Shown here piece after piece: positions 1 through 6,432 of a stretch of 8,377 nt of DNA. Position 1 is the stretch's first letter; each line of letters begins with the position of its first letter. Below the pieces are notes generated by a model. The model did no database searches, was not told the DNA's origin, and saw only the letters and a program-made list of their open reading frames with translations. A program made the position numbers and the translations under genes. The stretch covers positions 1-8,377 of the forward strand of contig JAPOZF010000335.1 of assembly GCA_026706165.1 (NCBI GenBank), written 5' to 3'. This DNA comes from Gemmatimonadota bacterium (GTDB lineage: Bacteria; Latescibacterota; UBA2968; UBA8231).

Positions 1-57
1 CCGAGCGTCGCGCGGCTCAGGACAAATTGGCGGCAAAGGCGACCATCGCCGCCGCCG

Positions 58-588
58 TCAGGAGGCTGACGTACTTGAACCGCGCCATGGCGTCAGACGC
101 GGCCACCATCGACCCACGTTCAGCGAATAGGTCTCGTATGACCCTCCGAACCTTCGACGGAGTCTCGGTTCCTCATAGAACAGCACATTCAGGTGGAACG
201 CGACCAGCACCACCCCTGCGTACGCGAACAGCAGGGCGTGGCCAAAGAGCAGCGCCTGCCCTGAAATGATGATCAGCACGGAGACGTACATCGGGTTTCG
301 CACGAACCGATAGAGGCCGGACACCACCAGCACTTCGGTCTGCGCCACTGGTGCCGGTGTTCCACGCCCCTCGAGGGCGAAGCGGGAGAAACAGTCCAGC
401 AGGCAGGCCAGACCCGCCCCAACCGCCGCGACACCTACGACGCGTTCGCCCGGTAGTCCGAGCAGCGGCGGCTGCATCGTCCAACCGAACAGTGCGAACG
501 GGCCAACGCCGGCAACGACACCGGGAGCGACCCAGAAGAAGACGAACGACCCCAAGATCGCACGGGTACGGGTGCCTTTCACAAACAC
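58..588 (-). CDS. Isoprenylcysteine carboxyl methyltransferase (ICMT/PEMT-like) family membrane protein
   Basis: A 176-residue multi-pass inner-membrane protein, probably an S-adenosylmethionine-dependent methyltransferase of the ICMT/phospholipid methyltransferase-like family; the bacterial substrate is unknown. Visible are a hydrophobic N-terminal helix (about residues 11-35), a second (about 48-65), the family signature LYRFVRNPMYVSVL (about 92-105), a long hydrophobic hairpin (about 105-135), and the C-terminal FYEEPRLRRRFGGSYETY block (about 137-154), whose acidic and basic residues close the cofactor site in this family. The length is normal for small bacterial members. The start is a GTG at 588 with no clear ribosome site; an in-frame GTG two codons downstream is equally possible. 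The nearest ATG (593) is out of frame and stops at once. No neighbour gives a pathway clue. The family call is secure; the biological role is not. Confidence 0.85.
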   Translation of the reverse strand: MFVKGTRTRAILGSFVFFWVAPGVVAGVGPFALFGWTMQPPLLGLPGERVVGVAAVGAGLACLLDCFSRFALEGRGTPAPVAQTEVLVVSGLYRFVRNPMYVSVLIIISGQALLFGHALLFAYAGVVLVAFHLNVLFYEEPRLRRRFGGSYETYSLNVGRWWPRLTPWRGSSTSAS

Positions 589-825
589 GTCATGAGACCC
601 TGGGAGTCTGGCAGGTGTTGTCCTGGAGGCTTCGCGCCTGTTTTCGTGCGCTGTCTGCGTGACTTTGCATGCGGTCTCATCCCCCGTTCAGCATACCGAA
701 ACTCGCGCTGATTCTGTTGATTTATGGCTTGGCGCCAAAGGCCTCGCACACAAGAAAGGGGGTAGTCAATTTCTCGCTTGACCACTTGACAAATTCCGCA
801 CAAGAGTCGGTGACTTTCCACTTTT

Positions 826-849
826 CGGTCCCATGCGCGGTCCCATGCG
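826..849. repeat. Perfect tandem duplication of a 12-bp unit
   Basis: The unit CGGTCCCATGCG occurs twice, head to tail, with no mismatch (826-837 and 838-849). A 12-bp unit adds four codons if read as protein, but no gene is supported here, so it is probably a replication-slippage product in non-coding DNA. Confidence 0.8.
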
Positions 850-998
850 GATCACCGACCTTTAGATTCCCGATTCGGAACCACGGTCCGAAGAACCGTA
901 CCGTCTGAAGGAACGCATTGCGCCGGATCAGTCCCGGCAAAGTTGTCCCAATAAGAAGAGGCACCGACCTACGAGTCGTCAAGATTCAGCATCGAAAG

Positions 999-1027
999 CT
1001 GTCAATTGACAGGCGACACCCTAAAAT
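999..1027 (+). promoter_or_regulatory. Putative higBA promoter with overlapping palindromic operator
   Basis: A perfect 14-bp palindrome CTGTCAATTGACAG spans 999-1012. A sigma70-type promoter can be drawn through it: -35 CTGTCA (999-1004, four of six consensus bases), a 17-nt spacer, and -10 TAAAAT (1022-1027, five of six). HigA-type antitoxins are known to repress their own promoters by binding palindromes that overlap them, so this is the natural operator candidate. The alternative -35 TTGACA (1006-1011) lies only 10 nt from the -10 and does not fit. The predicted transcription start falls at about 1033-1034, on the toxin start codon. Confidence 0.5.
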
Positions 1028-1030
1028 CGC

Positions 1031-1312
1031 ATGATGATCGCATCGTTCCGCCACCGTGGGTTGAAGGCTCTCTATGAGGGCAGGACAGCGCGGCGAATCG
1101 CGCCGGAGCACGTAGGCAGATTACGGGACATCCTGGCGGTGCTCGATTTCAGCCGGGGGCCGGAGGGATTGAGGCTGCCGGGGTTCCGGTTGCACGCACT
1201 CAAGGGACGGCTGAAGGGGCATTATGCAGTTTCGGTATCCGGCAACTGGCGAGTGACATTCCGGTTCGAGGATGGCGCAGCGGTCGATGTGGACTACGTG
1301 GACTATCACTGA
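1031..1312 (+). CDS. higB: HigB-type toxin (RelE/ParE superfamily mRNA interferase)
   Basis: Toxin of a HigBA type II toxin-antitoxin pair. Characterised relatives cut mRNA on translating ribosomes. The 93-residue length and the block from PGFRLHALKG (50-59) through GNWRVTFRF (71-79) to the terminal DYH are the classic plasmid-maintenance killer signature. Starting at the second ATG (1034) gives a 92-residue protein in which His54, Lys57, Arg73 and Tyr91 line up with the residues reported as catalytic in Proteus HigB, so the active site looks intact. There is no Shine-Dalgarno sequence before either ATG and the predicted promoter leaves essentially no leader, so translation may be leaderless and 1034 may be the true start. 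The antitoxin gene follows 15 bp downstream in the same orientation, in the toxin-first order typical of this family. Confidence 0.93.
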   Translation: MMIASFRHRGLKALYEGRTARRIAPEHVGRLRDILAVLDFSRGPEGLRLPGFRLHALKGRLKGHYAVSVSGNWRVTFRFEDGAAVDVDYVDYH

Positions 1313-1327
1313 GGGAGAAGATCAATC

Positions 1328-1615
1328 ATGGCCATGCACAACCCGCCGCATCCGGGCGGCATCGTGAAGCGGCAGTGCCTCGAACCCCTGGGTTTGACCG
1401 TAACCCGGGCCGCCGCAGGTTTGGGCGTCACGCGGCAGGCACTTTCGGAGTTGGTGAACGGGCGAACGGGGATCTCGGTGGAAATGGCGATACGGTTGTC
1501 GAAGGCTTTCGGCTCGACGCCCGAGACTTGGCTGGGGATGCAGATGGCCTACGATCTCTGGCAAGCCCGCGGCCGCGCCGAGGAGATCGCGGTAGAGCGC
1601 TTTGTGGCGGCCTGA
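1328..1615 (+). CDS. higA: HigA-type antitoxin (XRE-family helix-turn-helix protein)
   Basis: A 95-residue cytoplasmic antitoxin that should bind and neutralise the HigB product and repress the shared promoter. It opens with the family start HNPPHPGGIVK (4-14), has a helix-turn-helix at about residues 24-46 (LTVTRAAAGLGVTRQALSEL, then VNGR), and continues with the usual VEMAIRLSKAFGSTPETWLGMQMAYDLW stretch in pieces across 51-78. Length is normal and the frame is intact. The start at 1328 is backed by a GGGAG ribosome site at 1313-1317, just after the toxin stop codon; a second ATG two codons on is also possible. With its own ribosome site the antitoxin may be translated better than the apparently leaderless toxin. 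It is co-transcribed with higB. Confidence 0.95.
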   Translation: MAMHNPPHPGGIVKRQCLEPLGLTVTRAAAGLGVTRQALSELVNGRTGISVEMAIRLSKAFGSTPETWLGMQMAYDLWQARGRAEEIAVERFVAA

Positions 1616-1655
1616 TCGAGCCACTTGCTCTTCGGAGCATCGGCATCTCCGCAAG

Positions 1656-1690
1656 TCTCACAAAACCGTGAGAAGGGGACAGGTTTGTTC
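1656..1690. repeat. Small hairpin plus REP-like GGGGACAGGTTTGTT motif
   Basis: After higA there is a six-base-pair hairpin (TCTCAC at 1656-1661, GTGAGA at 1668-1673, loop of six). It runs directly into AAGGGGACAGGTTTGTTC (1673-1690). Motifs of the form GGGGACAGRTTTRTT are common as dispersed, REP-like intergenic sequences near REP-associated Y1 transposases in environmental bacteria (recalled from general knowledge). Only one copy lies in this window and no transposase is present, so the assignment is tentative. The hairpin lacks a following T-tract and is weak as a terminator for higBA. Confidence 0.3.
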
Positions 1691-1757
1691 TTGCTCGTGC
1701 TCCCTTTCATTTGACTGGCGATCTCGTAGCGTGTAGGGGTACTCATCAACTTCAGGT

Positions 1758-2741
1758 ATGAGACACATCGTTGTTCTTCTGGTTTCCGTCCTGGTTGTTT
1801 TTGGCATTGGGACAGCGTGGTGCGAGGGGGCCGGGGGCGGGAAGCCCGATCAGGAAGGCATCGGGCGCTTCCTTCTGGTCGCGTCGGAAGGGCTCTATAT
1901 CGTCGAATCCGATGGCCGTTGTTCCTGGTCATTCACGGTCCCTCCGCTCAACGGACAATCTCCCGGCGAGTTCGACCACCTCGTCTACGACGGCTGGGCT
2001 CTCACCAACGGAAACCTTCTCTTTGGGACACACCGCTATGTGCGCGAAATAAATCGCCAAAAGCAGACGGTGTGGGAATACCGGGTCAAGGGAAAGAACA
2101 AAGTCAAGACCTGCCTGCCCCTGCCCAACGGCCGTGTGGCGGTGCTCAACAGCCAGGAGCAGGCCATTCTTGAATTGGAATCGGGGACCGGACGGATTCT
2201 GCACCGGATCTCCGTTCCCGCGGAAGGGACACTCCATACCCGCTACAACCTGTTGCGCCGAACTCCGGAGGGAAATTACCTGGTTGCACTGCGGGCCGAA
2301 GAGAGATTCGTGGAAGTGGATCCCGCCGGCAAGATCCTTCGCTCCCTGCCGGTCCCGAGCCTGCCTGCCCTGGCCCAGACGCTGAGCGACGGTACAATCC
2401 TCTGCAGCGGCCGCTTCGGCCTGATCCGGTTTGATGCGAACGGAAAGAAGACGTGGAGCTTTACTCCAGAGGATGCGGCGCCCCACTTCCCGCTGTTGAT
2501 TGCGGTCGGGACCGTGGCGCTGCTGGACGGTCGATTGCTGGTCGTCAACTCTGACTGGCACTATCTCAATCCGGGGGAGAATCGTGTGCAGCTCTTCATC
2601 ACGGATTTCTCCAAGAACATTTCCTGGACTCTTCCGGTGAGCGCGTTCGATGGCTGGAAGCGGGGAGAGATCGAGCCCAAAACGGGTCTGCTGGAACATC
2701 GAGGCGGGGTGGTCCAACTCCTGGGCCCTGACATTCCGTAA
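1758..2741 (+). CDS. Exported PQQ-like beta-propeller repeat protein
   Basis: A 327-residue protein with a signal peptide (hydrophobic run at about residues 4-18, then GTAWCEGAG; the Cys lacks a proper lipobox, so it is probably secreted, not a lipoprotein). The rest is a repeating pattern in which a short strand such as GNLLFG, GRVAVL, GNYLVAL, GTILCSG or GRLLVV is followed by a second strand and a W/F-rich edge (CSWSFTVP 55-62, TVWEYRV 104-110, KTWSFTPED 231-239, ISWTLPV 288-294). This is typical of PQQ-like or arylsulfotransferase-like propellers. About six blades fit; I see no catalytic residues or PQQ ligands that define an enzyme. The ribosome site is weak (CAGG). The gene converges on the sialidase-like gene, with 28 bp between stop codons and no obvious terminator. 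A carbohydrate-related role is guilt by association only. Confidence 0.75.
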   Translation: MRHIVVLLVSVLVVFGIGTAWCEGAGGGKPDQEGIGRFLLVASEGLYIVESDGRCSWSFTVPPLNGQSPGEFDHLVYDGWALTNGNLLFGTHRYVREINRQKQTVWEYRVKGKNKVKTCLPLPNGRVAVLNSQEQAILELESGTGRILHRISVPAEGTLHTRYNLLRRTPEGNYLVALRAEERFVEVDPAGKILRSLPVPSLPALAQTLSDGTILCSGRFGLIRFDANGKKTWSFTPEDAAPHFPLLIAVGTVALLDGRLLVVNSDWHYLNPGENRVQLFITDFSKNISWTLPVSAFDGWKRGEIEPKTGLLEHRGGVVQLLGPDIP

Positions 2742-2769
2742 TCGGTTTTGCGGGTCTTCGTTCACTGGA

Positions 2770-3891
2770 TCACCGCGGCGGCACCTCCACCCGCCAGAGC
2801 TCCAGACATTCACCCGACTGGTACAGAATCACGTTGGGCTTGACTTCAAAGATCGTGGGGTAGGCCATTCTGTGGGAATAGCCGGCAACCGTGGTGGCGA
2901 GCCAGCCCTTTCCCGTGCCGTCGAAATTGATCGCCAGTTGGCACTTCCTTCTCTGATCTTCGTGTTTCCAGTCCGCCTCTTTCCCTCCGCTGCGCTGCAC
3001 CAACTGGCCGTAGGCTAACGCCAAACGTCCATCCTTCAGTCTCAGCAGATAGGGGTCCACCCCGGGACCCAGGCCCATGTCTTCGGGTGGGCTCCAGGTT
3101 CTTCCGCCGTCCCCACTCCAGCTCGCCACCATGGGCGAGTAGTGGCCGGTCCGCATCACGGCCAGCATCCGGCCATCGTCCAGCGGAAGCAACGCCCACT
3201 CGTTGAACCCCTCGGTATCATCCATCACCCCGGCGCGCGGTGCGGCTACGGTGGAAAAATATCGCCAAGTGTCTCCCTGATCGTCGGAGCTGATCAGGAA
3301 AGACCTCATCTTGAAAGGGGTCTCCATTTTGCTTCGAGGGTCCGTTGTCGGCATGTTGTCTTCCTCGAAGCTGCCGATCATGCACGCCAGCAGGGTCCCG
3401 TCCGGCATCTCCCGAATGCCCCGATGGAAGAAGATGGTCGAGCTCTGCTGGTCCTGGACTTCCGAGAATTTGTCGACGGGAACCGATCCCGCCTCCGGAA
3501 TGATGAGAACCGTTCCCTTTTTCTCCACCGTCTTGAAAACGTCGCGGGAACGCCACATTCTCCCCCCGCAGCGACCCGCCTCGCGGCAGGTCACGTTCCA
3601 ATAGAAGCCGAGGAACAGTCCTTTTCTCCAGTACAGCGTGGTCAGCTTCTCGGCGAACAGGTAGGAGCCGAACGGCGGATCGGACTCGTCCACCGGCCAG
3701 AAATTCTTGCCTCCGTCGTTGCTCTTGAGCGCCCCGTAGACATAGATGGTTCCGTCCGGAGCCTCGACCGCCCTGGGATGACGGCATCTGGCCGCCGTCA
3801 CCTGTACCTCCAACTCTGCCGCCACATGAGACACGGCCGAAGTCATGGTGATGAATGCCAGAAAACGGAATCCACTCCGAACGTGCAGCAT
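2770..3891 (-). CDS. Exported sialidase-like (BNR/Asp-box) glycoside hydrolase family protein
   Basis: A 373-residue protein with a signal peptide (about 1-25, ending SHVAAE) and a six-bladed sialidase-type propeller. Asp-box motifs are visible at SSDDQGDTW (201-209) and SGDGGRTW (259-266), with a degenerate one at SNDGGKNFW (57-65). Family-like landmarks are RHPRAVEAPDG (37-47), EWALLPLDDGRMLAVMRTG (231-249), which could supply an active-site Glu and Arg, and YSHRMAYPTIFE (338-349), where a catalytic Tyr would be expected. Real sialidases use an Arg triad, a Tyr/Glu pair and an Asp. The set is suggestive, but neuraminic acid as substrate is not proven; related proteins act on other sugars or have no known activity. 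The ATG at 3891 follows a strong GGGAGG (3900-3905), which supports the start. The stop codon of the cobQ remnant lies between that site and the ATG. Confidence 0.8.
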   Translation of the reverse strand: MLHVRSGFRFLAFITMTSAVSHVAAELEVQVTAARCRHPRAVEAPDGTIYVYGALKSNDGGKNFWPVDESDPPFGSYLFAEKLTTLYWRKGLFLGFYWNVTCREAGRCGGRMWRSRDVFKTVEKKGTVLIIPEAGSVPVDKFSEVQDQQSSTIFFHRGIREMPDGTLLACMIGSFEEDNMPTTDPRSKMETPFKMRSFLISSDDQGDTWRYFSTVAAPRAGVMDDTEGFNEWALLPLDDGRMLAVMRTGHYSPMVASWSGDGGRTWSPPEDMGLGPGVDPYLLRLKDGRLALAYGQLVQRSGGKEADWKHEDQRRKCQLAINFDGTGKGWLATTVAGYSHRMAYPTIFEVKPNVILYQSGECLELWRVEVPPR

Positions 3892-3896
3892 TTCGG

Positions 3897-4094
3897 TTAC
3901 CTCCCAACTTTGAGGCTACCCCGTTTTGGAGGACCGTTGAAAGTGATTGATTGATCTATTGAGGTCCGGTTTTGCGCTTTGAAAGGCGCGACCTGGACGC
4001 CGCGGCGATAGAGATGGCGGCAGATCGCGGTCGCCATCCAGCTCTTTCCGACGTGGGAGGCGGTCCCGCCGACCATCAACGATCGAGTGAGCAT
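3897..4094 (-). pseudogene. cobQ: Truncated cobyric acid synthase (CobQ), N-terminal fragment only
   Basis: CobQ amidates the side chains of adenosylcobyrinic a,c-diamide and is normally about 480-500 residues. Here only the N-terminal P-loop region survives: [13 protein letters not shown] (6-18, with the Walker A Gly-Lys-Ser) and the family hallmark [13 protein letters not shown] (30-42). After Asn42 (codon at 3969-3971) the residues no longer resemble CobQ, and a stop comes 23 codons later. The glutaminase domain and most of the synthetase domain are missing, so the product cannot be active. The ATG at 4094 overlaps btuD by 19 bases; an in-frame ATG at 4076 overlaps its stop as TGATG and is equally likely. 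The gene was the next member of the B12 operon before it was cut off. An assembly join near 3968 is a real alternative. Confidence 0.85.
3900..3905 (-). promoter_or_regulatory. Ribosome binding site of the sialidase-like gene
   Basis: GGGAGG on the minus strand, eight bases before the ATG at 3891. The TAA that ends the cobQ remnant frame lies within those eight bases, so ribosomes finishing the remnant would stop on the next gene's start. This supports the chosen start. Confidence 0.7.
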
Positions 4095-5320
4095 TGCGTT
4101 TGGTCGATGCTGTCGGCCAGGTAACGTTGGAAGTGTCGCTGGCGCAGGCCGTCGGGCGGAGGCAGCCAGCGGTCGGCGAACAGCATTTTCTCCACATAGT
4201 CGTAAATGCGGGTCACGTCATTGGGGTCGTTGATCGAATGCAGCCAGGTGGACTGTCCGCGAAAATTGACCAGCACGACGTTCGCCATGGCGCAAGGTCC
4301 CAAGCACCCGCTGATGGTCAGATGAAACCGCCGCCGAATGCCGCGGTCCTTCCACTGCTGCTTGAACTCGTCGAGCGGAATGGCAGCGAAGCCGCAGTCC
4401 CTTCGACCGCAGCAGCAATCCTGACAGATGAACAGGTGTCCGTCCTGGACGCGGATACTCTTGCTCTCGCCTTCCTGGTGGGGAATTTCGTGGATGGGCG
4501 ACTGCTCCAGATGCGAGCGGTCCCTCGGCTCGGATCCGGTCCGGTCCACGTTGCGGCGATGAAAGACCAGCGTCTTGGCCCCCCTGGCCGAGTGCAGGCG
4601 CTCGACCTGGACGGAAAACACGGGTTCAACCAACTCTTCTCGCAGGACCTCATGCACGGGACCGAAGGCCCGCAGGCCGCCCTCGTTCAGCAGGCCCGCG
4701 TGGTCGGCCCAGCGGACGACAGCATTGAGATCGTGCAGCGCCAGGGCGACCGCTTTGCCTTCGCCGGTCAACTCCCGGAGCAGCGCAAGGGTATCGAGCG
4801 TGTGATCGACGTCCAGGCTGGAGGTCGGCTCGTCGAGCAGGATCACGTCGGCTTGCGTTGCCAGGCTGCGGGCGATCAGCACGCGCTGCCGCTCGCCGCC
4901 GGACAGCTCGTTGACCAAGCGATCAGCCAGATGGCCGACGTCGGCTCGCTCGAATGCGGCCTCGATCGCCGCCGTGTCCACATGCGTCGGGGATTCGAAT
5001 CGGCCGAGGTGCGGATGCCGCCCCATGGCGACGATATCGCGCACTGTGAAAGCGAAGTCGACGCGGGTGTCCTGCGGCACAAAGGTGATGCGGCGCGCCA
5101 GCTCCCGGCGGGTCAGCCCGTCGAATCCCTGATCGCCGATGGTCGCTCGCCCTTCGGTCGGACGCCACAGACCGGCAAGGAGCCGCAAGACGGTCGACTT
5201 GCCCGAGCCATTCGGGCCGACCAATGCGGTGACGCGCCCAGGCAAGATTTCGAGTGACACGTCGCGGACGAGCCAGCGGCCGTCGATCCGGATTCCGGCG
5301 CCTTCCAATCGCAAACTCAC
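4076..5320 (-). CDS. btuD: Corrinoid ABC importer ATPase (BtuD-like) fused to a C-terminal [2Fe-2S] ferredoxin domain
   Basis: A 414-residue cytoplasmic protein, against about 250-270 for ordinary BtuD/FecE ATPases. Residues 1-245 are a complete FecE-type ATPase: Walker [10 protein letters not shown] (35-43), Q-loop Gln83, signature LSGGERQ (139-145), Walker B VILLDEP (159-165), switch His196. A charged linker (about 253-290) leads to a thioredoxin-like [2Fe-2S] ferredoxin domain (about 295-380) with [13 protein letters not shown] (298-310) and [17 protein letters not shown] (335-351). Cys299, Cys302-304, Cys309, Cys339 and Cys343 are candidate cluster ligands. Stand-alone ferredoxins with this CCCG/SGCLGPC pattern are known beside cobaltochelatase and B12 genes. 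The GTG start at 5320 overlaps the btuC stop as GTGA and has AAGGAG at 5332-5337. The frame is unbroken through the linker and I see no internal start with a ribosome site, so a true fusion is likely. Electron delivery to the imported corrinoid is inference. Confidence 0.92.
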   Translation of the reverse strand: MSLRLEGAGIRIDGRWLVRDVSLEILPGRVTALVGPNGSGKSTVLRLLAGLWRPTEGRATIGDQGFDGLTRRELARRITFVPQDTRVDFAFTVRDIVAMGRHPHLGRFESPTHVDTAAIEAAFERADVGHLADRLVNELSGGERQRVLIARSLATQADVILLDEPTSSLDVDHTLDTLALLRELTGEGKAVALALHDLNAVVRWADHAGLLNEGGLRAFGPVHEVLREELVEPVFSVQVERLHSARGAKTLVFHRRNVDRTGSEPRDRSHLEQSPIHEIPHQEGESKSIRVQDGHLFICQDCCCGRRDCGFAAIPLDEFKQQWKDRGIRRRFHLTISGCLGPCAMANVVLVNFRGQSTWLHSINDPNDVTRIYDYVEKMLFADRWLPPPDGLRQRHFQRYLADSIDQTQCSLDR

Positions 5321-6432
5321 AGGTAGCCGATCTCCTTCCGTCGCCGACGGAGCAGGTAGAGGAAGAATGGCGCTCCGAACGCCGCGGTGACGATACCCAG
5401 CCGGATCTCGGTAGGCGGATGGACTGTGCGGGCAAGCAGGTCGCACACGATCAGGAACAGCGCGCCGGTGAGCACGCTGGCCGGGAGCAAGGTCCGATGT
5501 GACGGGCCCAGCAACAGCCGAATCATGTGCGGCACCACTAAGCCGACGAACCCGATCACGCCGCTCACCGCCACCGCGGCTCCGGTCAACAGCGCCGCCG
5601 TCGTCAGCAACGTGCGTTTCACGGTCTCCACCTCGACGCCGAGCGACGCCGAGGTTTCCTCTCCCAGCAGCAGCAGGTCGAGGTCGCGGGTATGCGACAA
5701 CGAGACGAGCAGCCCCAGGGTGAGAAACGGCAGGCTGATCCAGACGTGCGTCCAGGTGCGGCTGTCGAGCCCGCCCATCATCCAGAAGACAATCTCGGCC
5801 GCCACCTGCCAGTTGACAAAACTGAGTGAGATCAGCAGGGACGAAACGGCGCTGATCAAGGCGCCGAGAGCGATTCCGGCGAGCAGCAGCGTCGCGATCG
5901 GCGTGCGCCCGCCCCGGCTGGCGATCAAGTAGACGGTGAACAGCGCCACGAAGGCTCCGACAAAGGCGCACAGCGGCAGCCACAAGGCCGACCGCATCGC
6001 CATGTCGGTGACGAAAGAGATGACCGCTCCCAACGCCGCGCCCTGGCTGACGCCGATCACGCTCGGTTCGGCCAGCGGGTTGCGGAAGATGCCCTGGAGC
6101 TGCGTCCCGGCCACAGCCAGCGCGCCGCCGGCCAGTGCGGCGACGATGACGCGCGGCATGCGAATCAGCCAAACGATGACCCGTTCCGTTTCAGAGACAC
6201 CGGTCACGTCGACCCAGCCCTCCGGCAGAATCGACGCGGCGACAACCCGCACAACCGTGCTCCAGGCGATGTCCGTACTGCCGATCGAAACCGCCGCCAC
6301 GGCCACCACAGCCAGCAACATCGAGGCGACGGGAAAGTAGACCAGCGCCGGTCCGATCCGCGGGTGGGCGGGCTGCTCCGGCTCGGAAGCCGCCACGGCG
6401 GGGCGTTGCCTGGCCAGGGCTTCGCGCTTCAC
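5317..6432 (-). CDS. btuC: Corrinoid ABC importer permease (BtuC/FecCD family)
   Basis: A 371-residue inner-membrane permease; two copies would form the channel that accepts corrinoid from BtuF, driven by the BtuD ATPase. About ten hydrophobic segments are present, starting near residues 30-50. Family motifs are RMPRVIVAALAGGALAVAG (91-109), QLQGIFRNPLAEPSVIGVSQG (111-131), the cytoplasmic coupling loop around LGEETSASLGV (256-266), GFVGLVVPHMIRLLLGPSHR (294-313) and EIRLGIVTAAFGAPFFLYLL (342-361). It has a slightly long, polar N-terminal tail (1-28) compared with relatives. The GTG start at 6432 overlaps the btuF stop as GTGA and is preceded by GGAGG (6437-6441) inside the last codons of btuF. 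The longer in-frame extension back to 6621 is rejected because it lies wholly inside btuF and reads as Arg/Gly/Pro-rich noise. Specificity for B12 rests on the operon; iron-siderophore permeases look alike. Confidence 0.93.
   Translation of the reverse strand: MKREALARQRPAVAASEPEQPAHPRIGPALVYFPVASMLLAVVAVAAVSIGSTDIAWSTVVRVVAASILPEGWVDVTGVSETERVIVWLIRMPRVIVAALAGGALAVAGTQLQGIFRNPLAEPSVIGVSQGAALGAVISFVTDMAMRSALWLPLCAFVGAFVALFTVYLIASRGGRTPIATLLLAGIALGALISAVSSLLISLSFVNWQVAAEIVFWMMGGLDSRTWTHVWISLPFLTLGLLVSLSHTRDLDLLLLGEETSASLGVEVETVKRTLLTTAALLTGAAVAVSGVIGFVGLVVPHMIRLLLGPSHRTLLPASVLTGALFLIVCDLLARTVHPPTEIRLGIVTAAFGAPFFLYLLRRRRKEIGYL

Larger units (their letters stand above)
589..1030. other. Intergenic region of about 440 bp without a supportable gene
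   Basis: No reading frame here has recognisable domains or convincing start signals on either strand. The frames that stay open (for example 669-908 plus and 722-982 minus) read as low-complexity, unfamiliar peptides. I checked for a tRNA (CCA-side stem, GTTCRA loop) and saw none that folds. The stretch carries a 12-bp tandem duplication (826-849), a TTGGCGCCAA palindrome (729-738), an 8-bp inverted pair ATGAGACC/GGTCTCAT (592-599 and 672-679), and the higBA promoter at its right end. It is less GC-rich than the B12 operon to the right. It may be degraded former coding or mobile DNA, but nothing proves that. Confidence 0.6.

Noticed and set aside
722..982. An 86-codon minus-strand frame in the spacer before higBA.
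   Set aside because: No recognisable domain or ribosome site. Part of it is the 12-bp duplication read as protein, and it overlaps the probable higB promoter region.
589..1030. A possible tRNA or cobalamin riboswitch in the long spacer.
   Set aside because: No foldable tRNA cloverleaf or B12-box-like conserved core was seen. A riboswitch would be expected upstream of the receptor gene, beyond the right edge.
1656..1673. Rho-independent terminator for higBA.
   Set aside because: The stem is only six base pairs with a six-base loop and is followed by purines (AGGGGACAGG), not a T-tract.
1929..2813. A 294-codon minus-strand frame opposite the propeller gene.
   Set aside because: No domain or signal peptide, high Arg/Gln content typical of shadows. 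The plus strand has a signal peptide and repeated propeller strands.
3142..3954. A 270-codon plus-strand frame opposite the sialidase-like gene.
   Set aside because: It is rich in His, Arg and Pro without a recognisable fold, and the minus strand carries a signal peptide, Asp-boxes and a strong ribosome site.
4094..5257. A 387-codon open frame on the plus strand opposite the ATPase gene.
   Set aside because: It is the antisense shadow of a GC-rich gene. Its product shows no family motifs, while the minus strand has every ABC ATPase motif.
5321..6172. Extension of the ATPase-ferredoxin gene upstream to an ATG at 6172 (284 more codons).
   Set aside because: This part lies inside btuC in another frame and reads as Arg/Ala/Gly-rich noise without domains. 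The GTG at 5320, with AAGGAG before it and GTGA overlap, gives a normal ATPase N-terminus.
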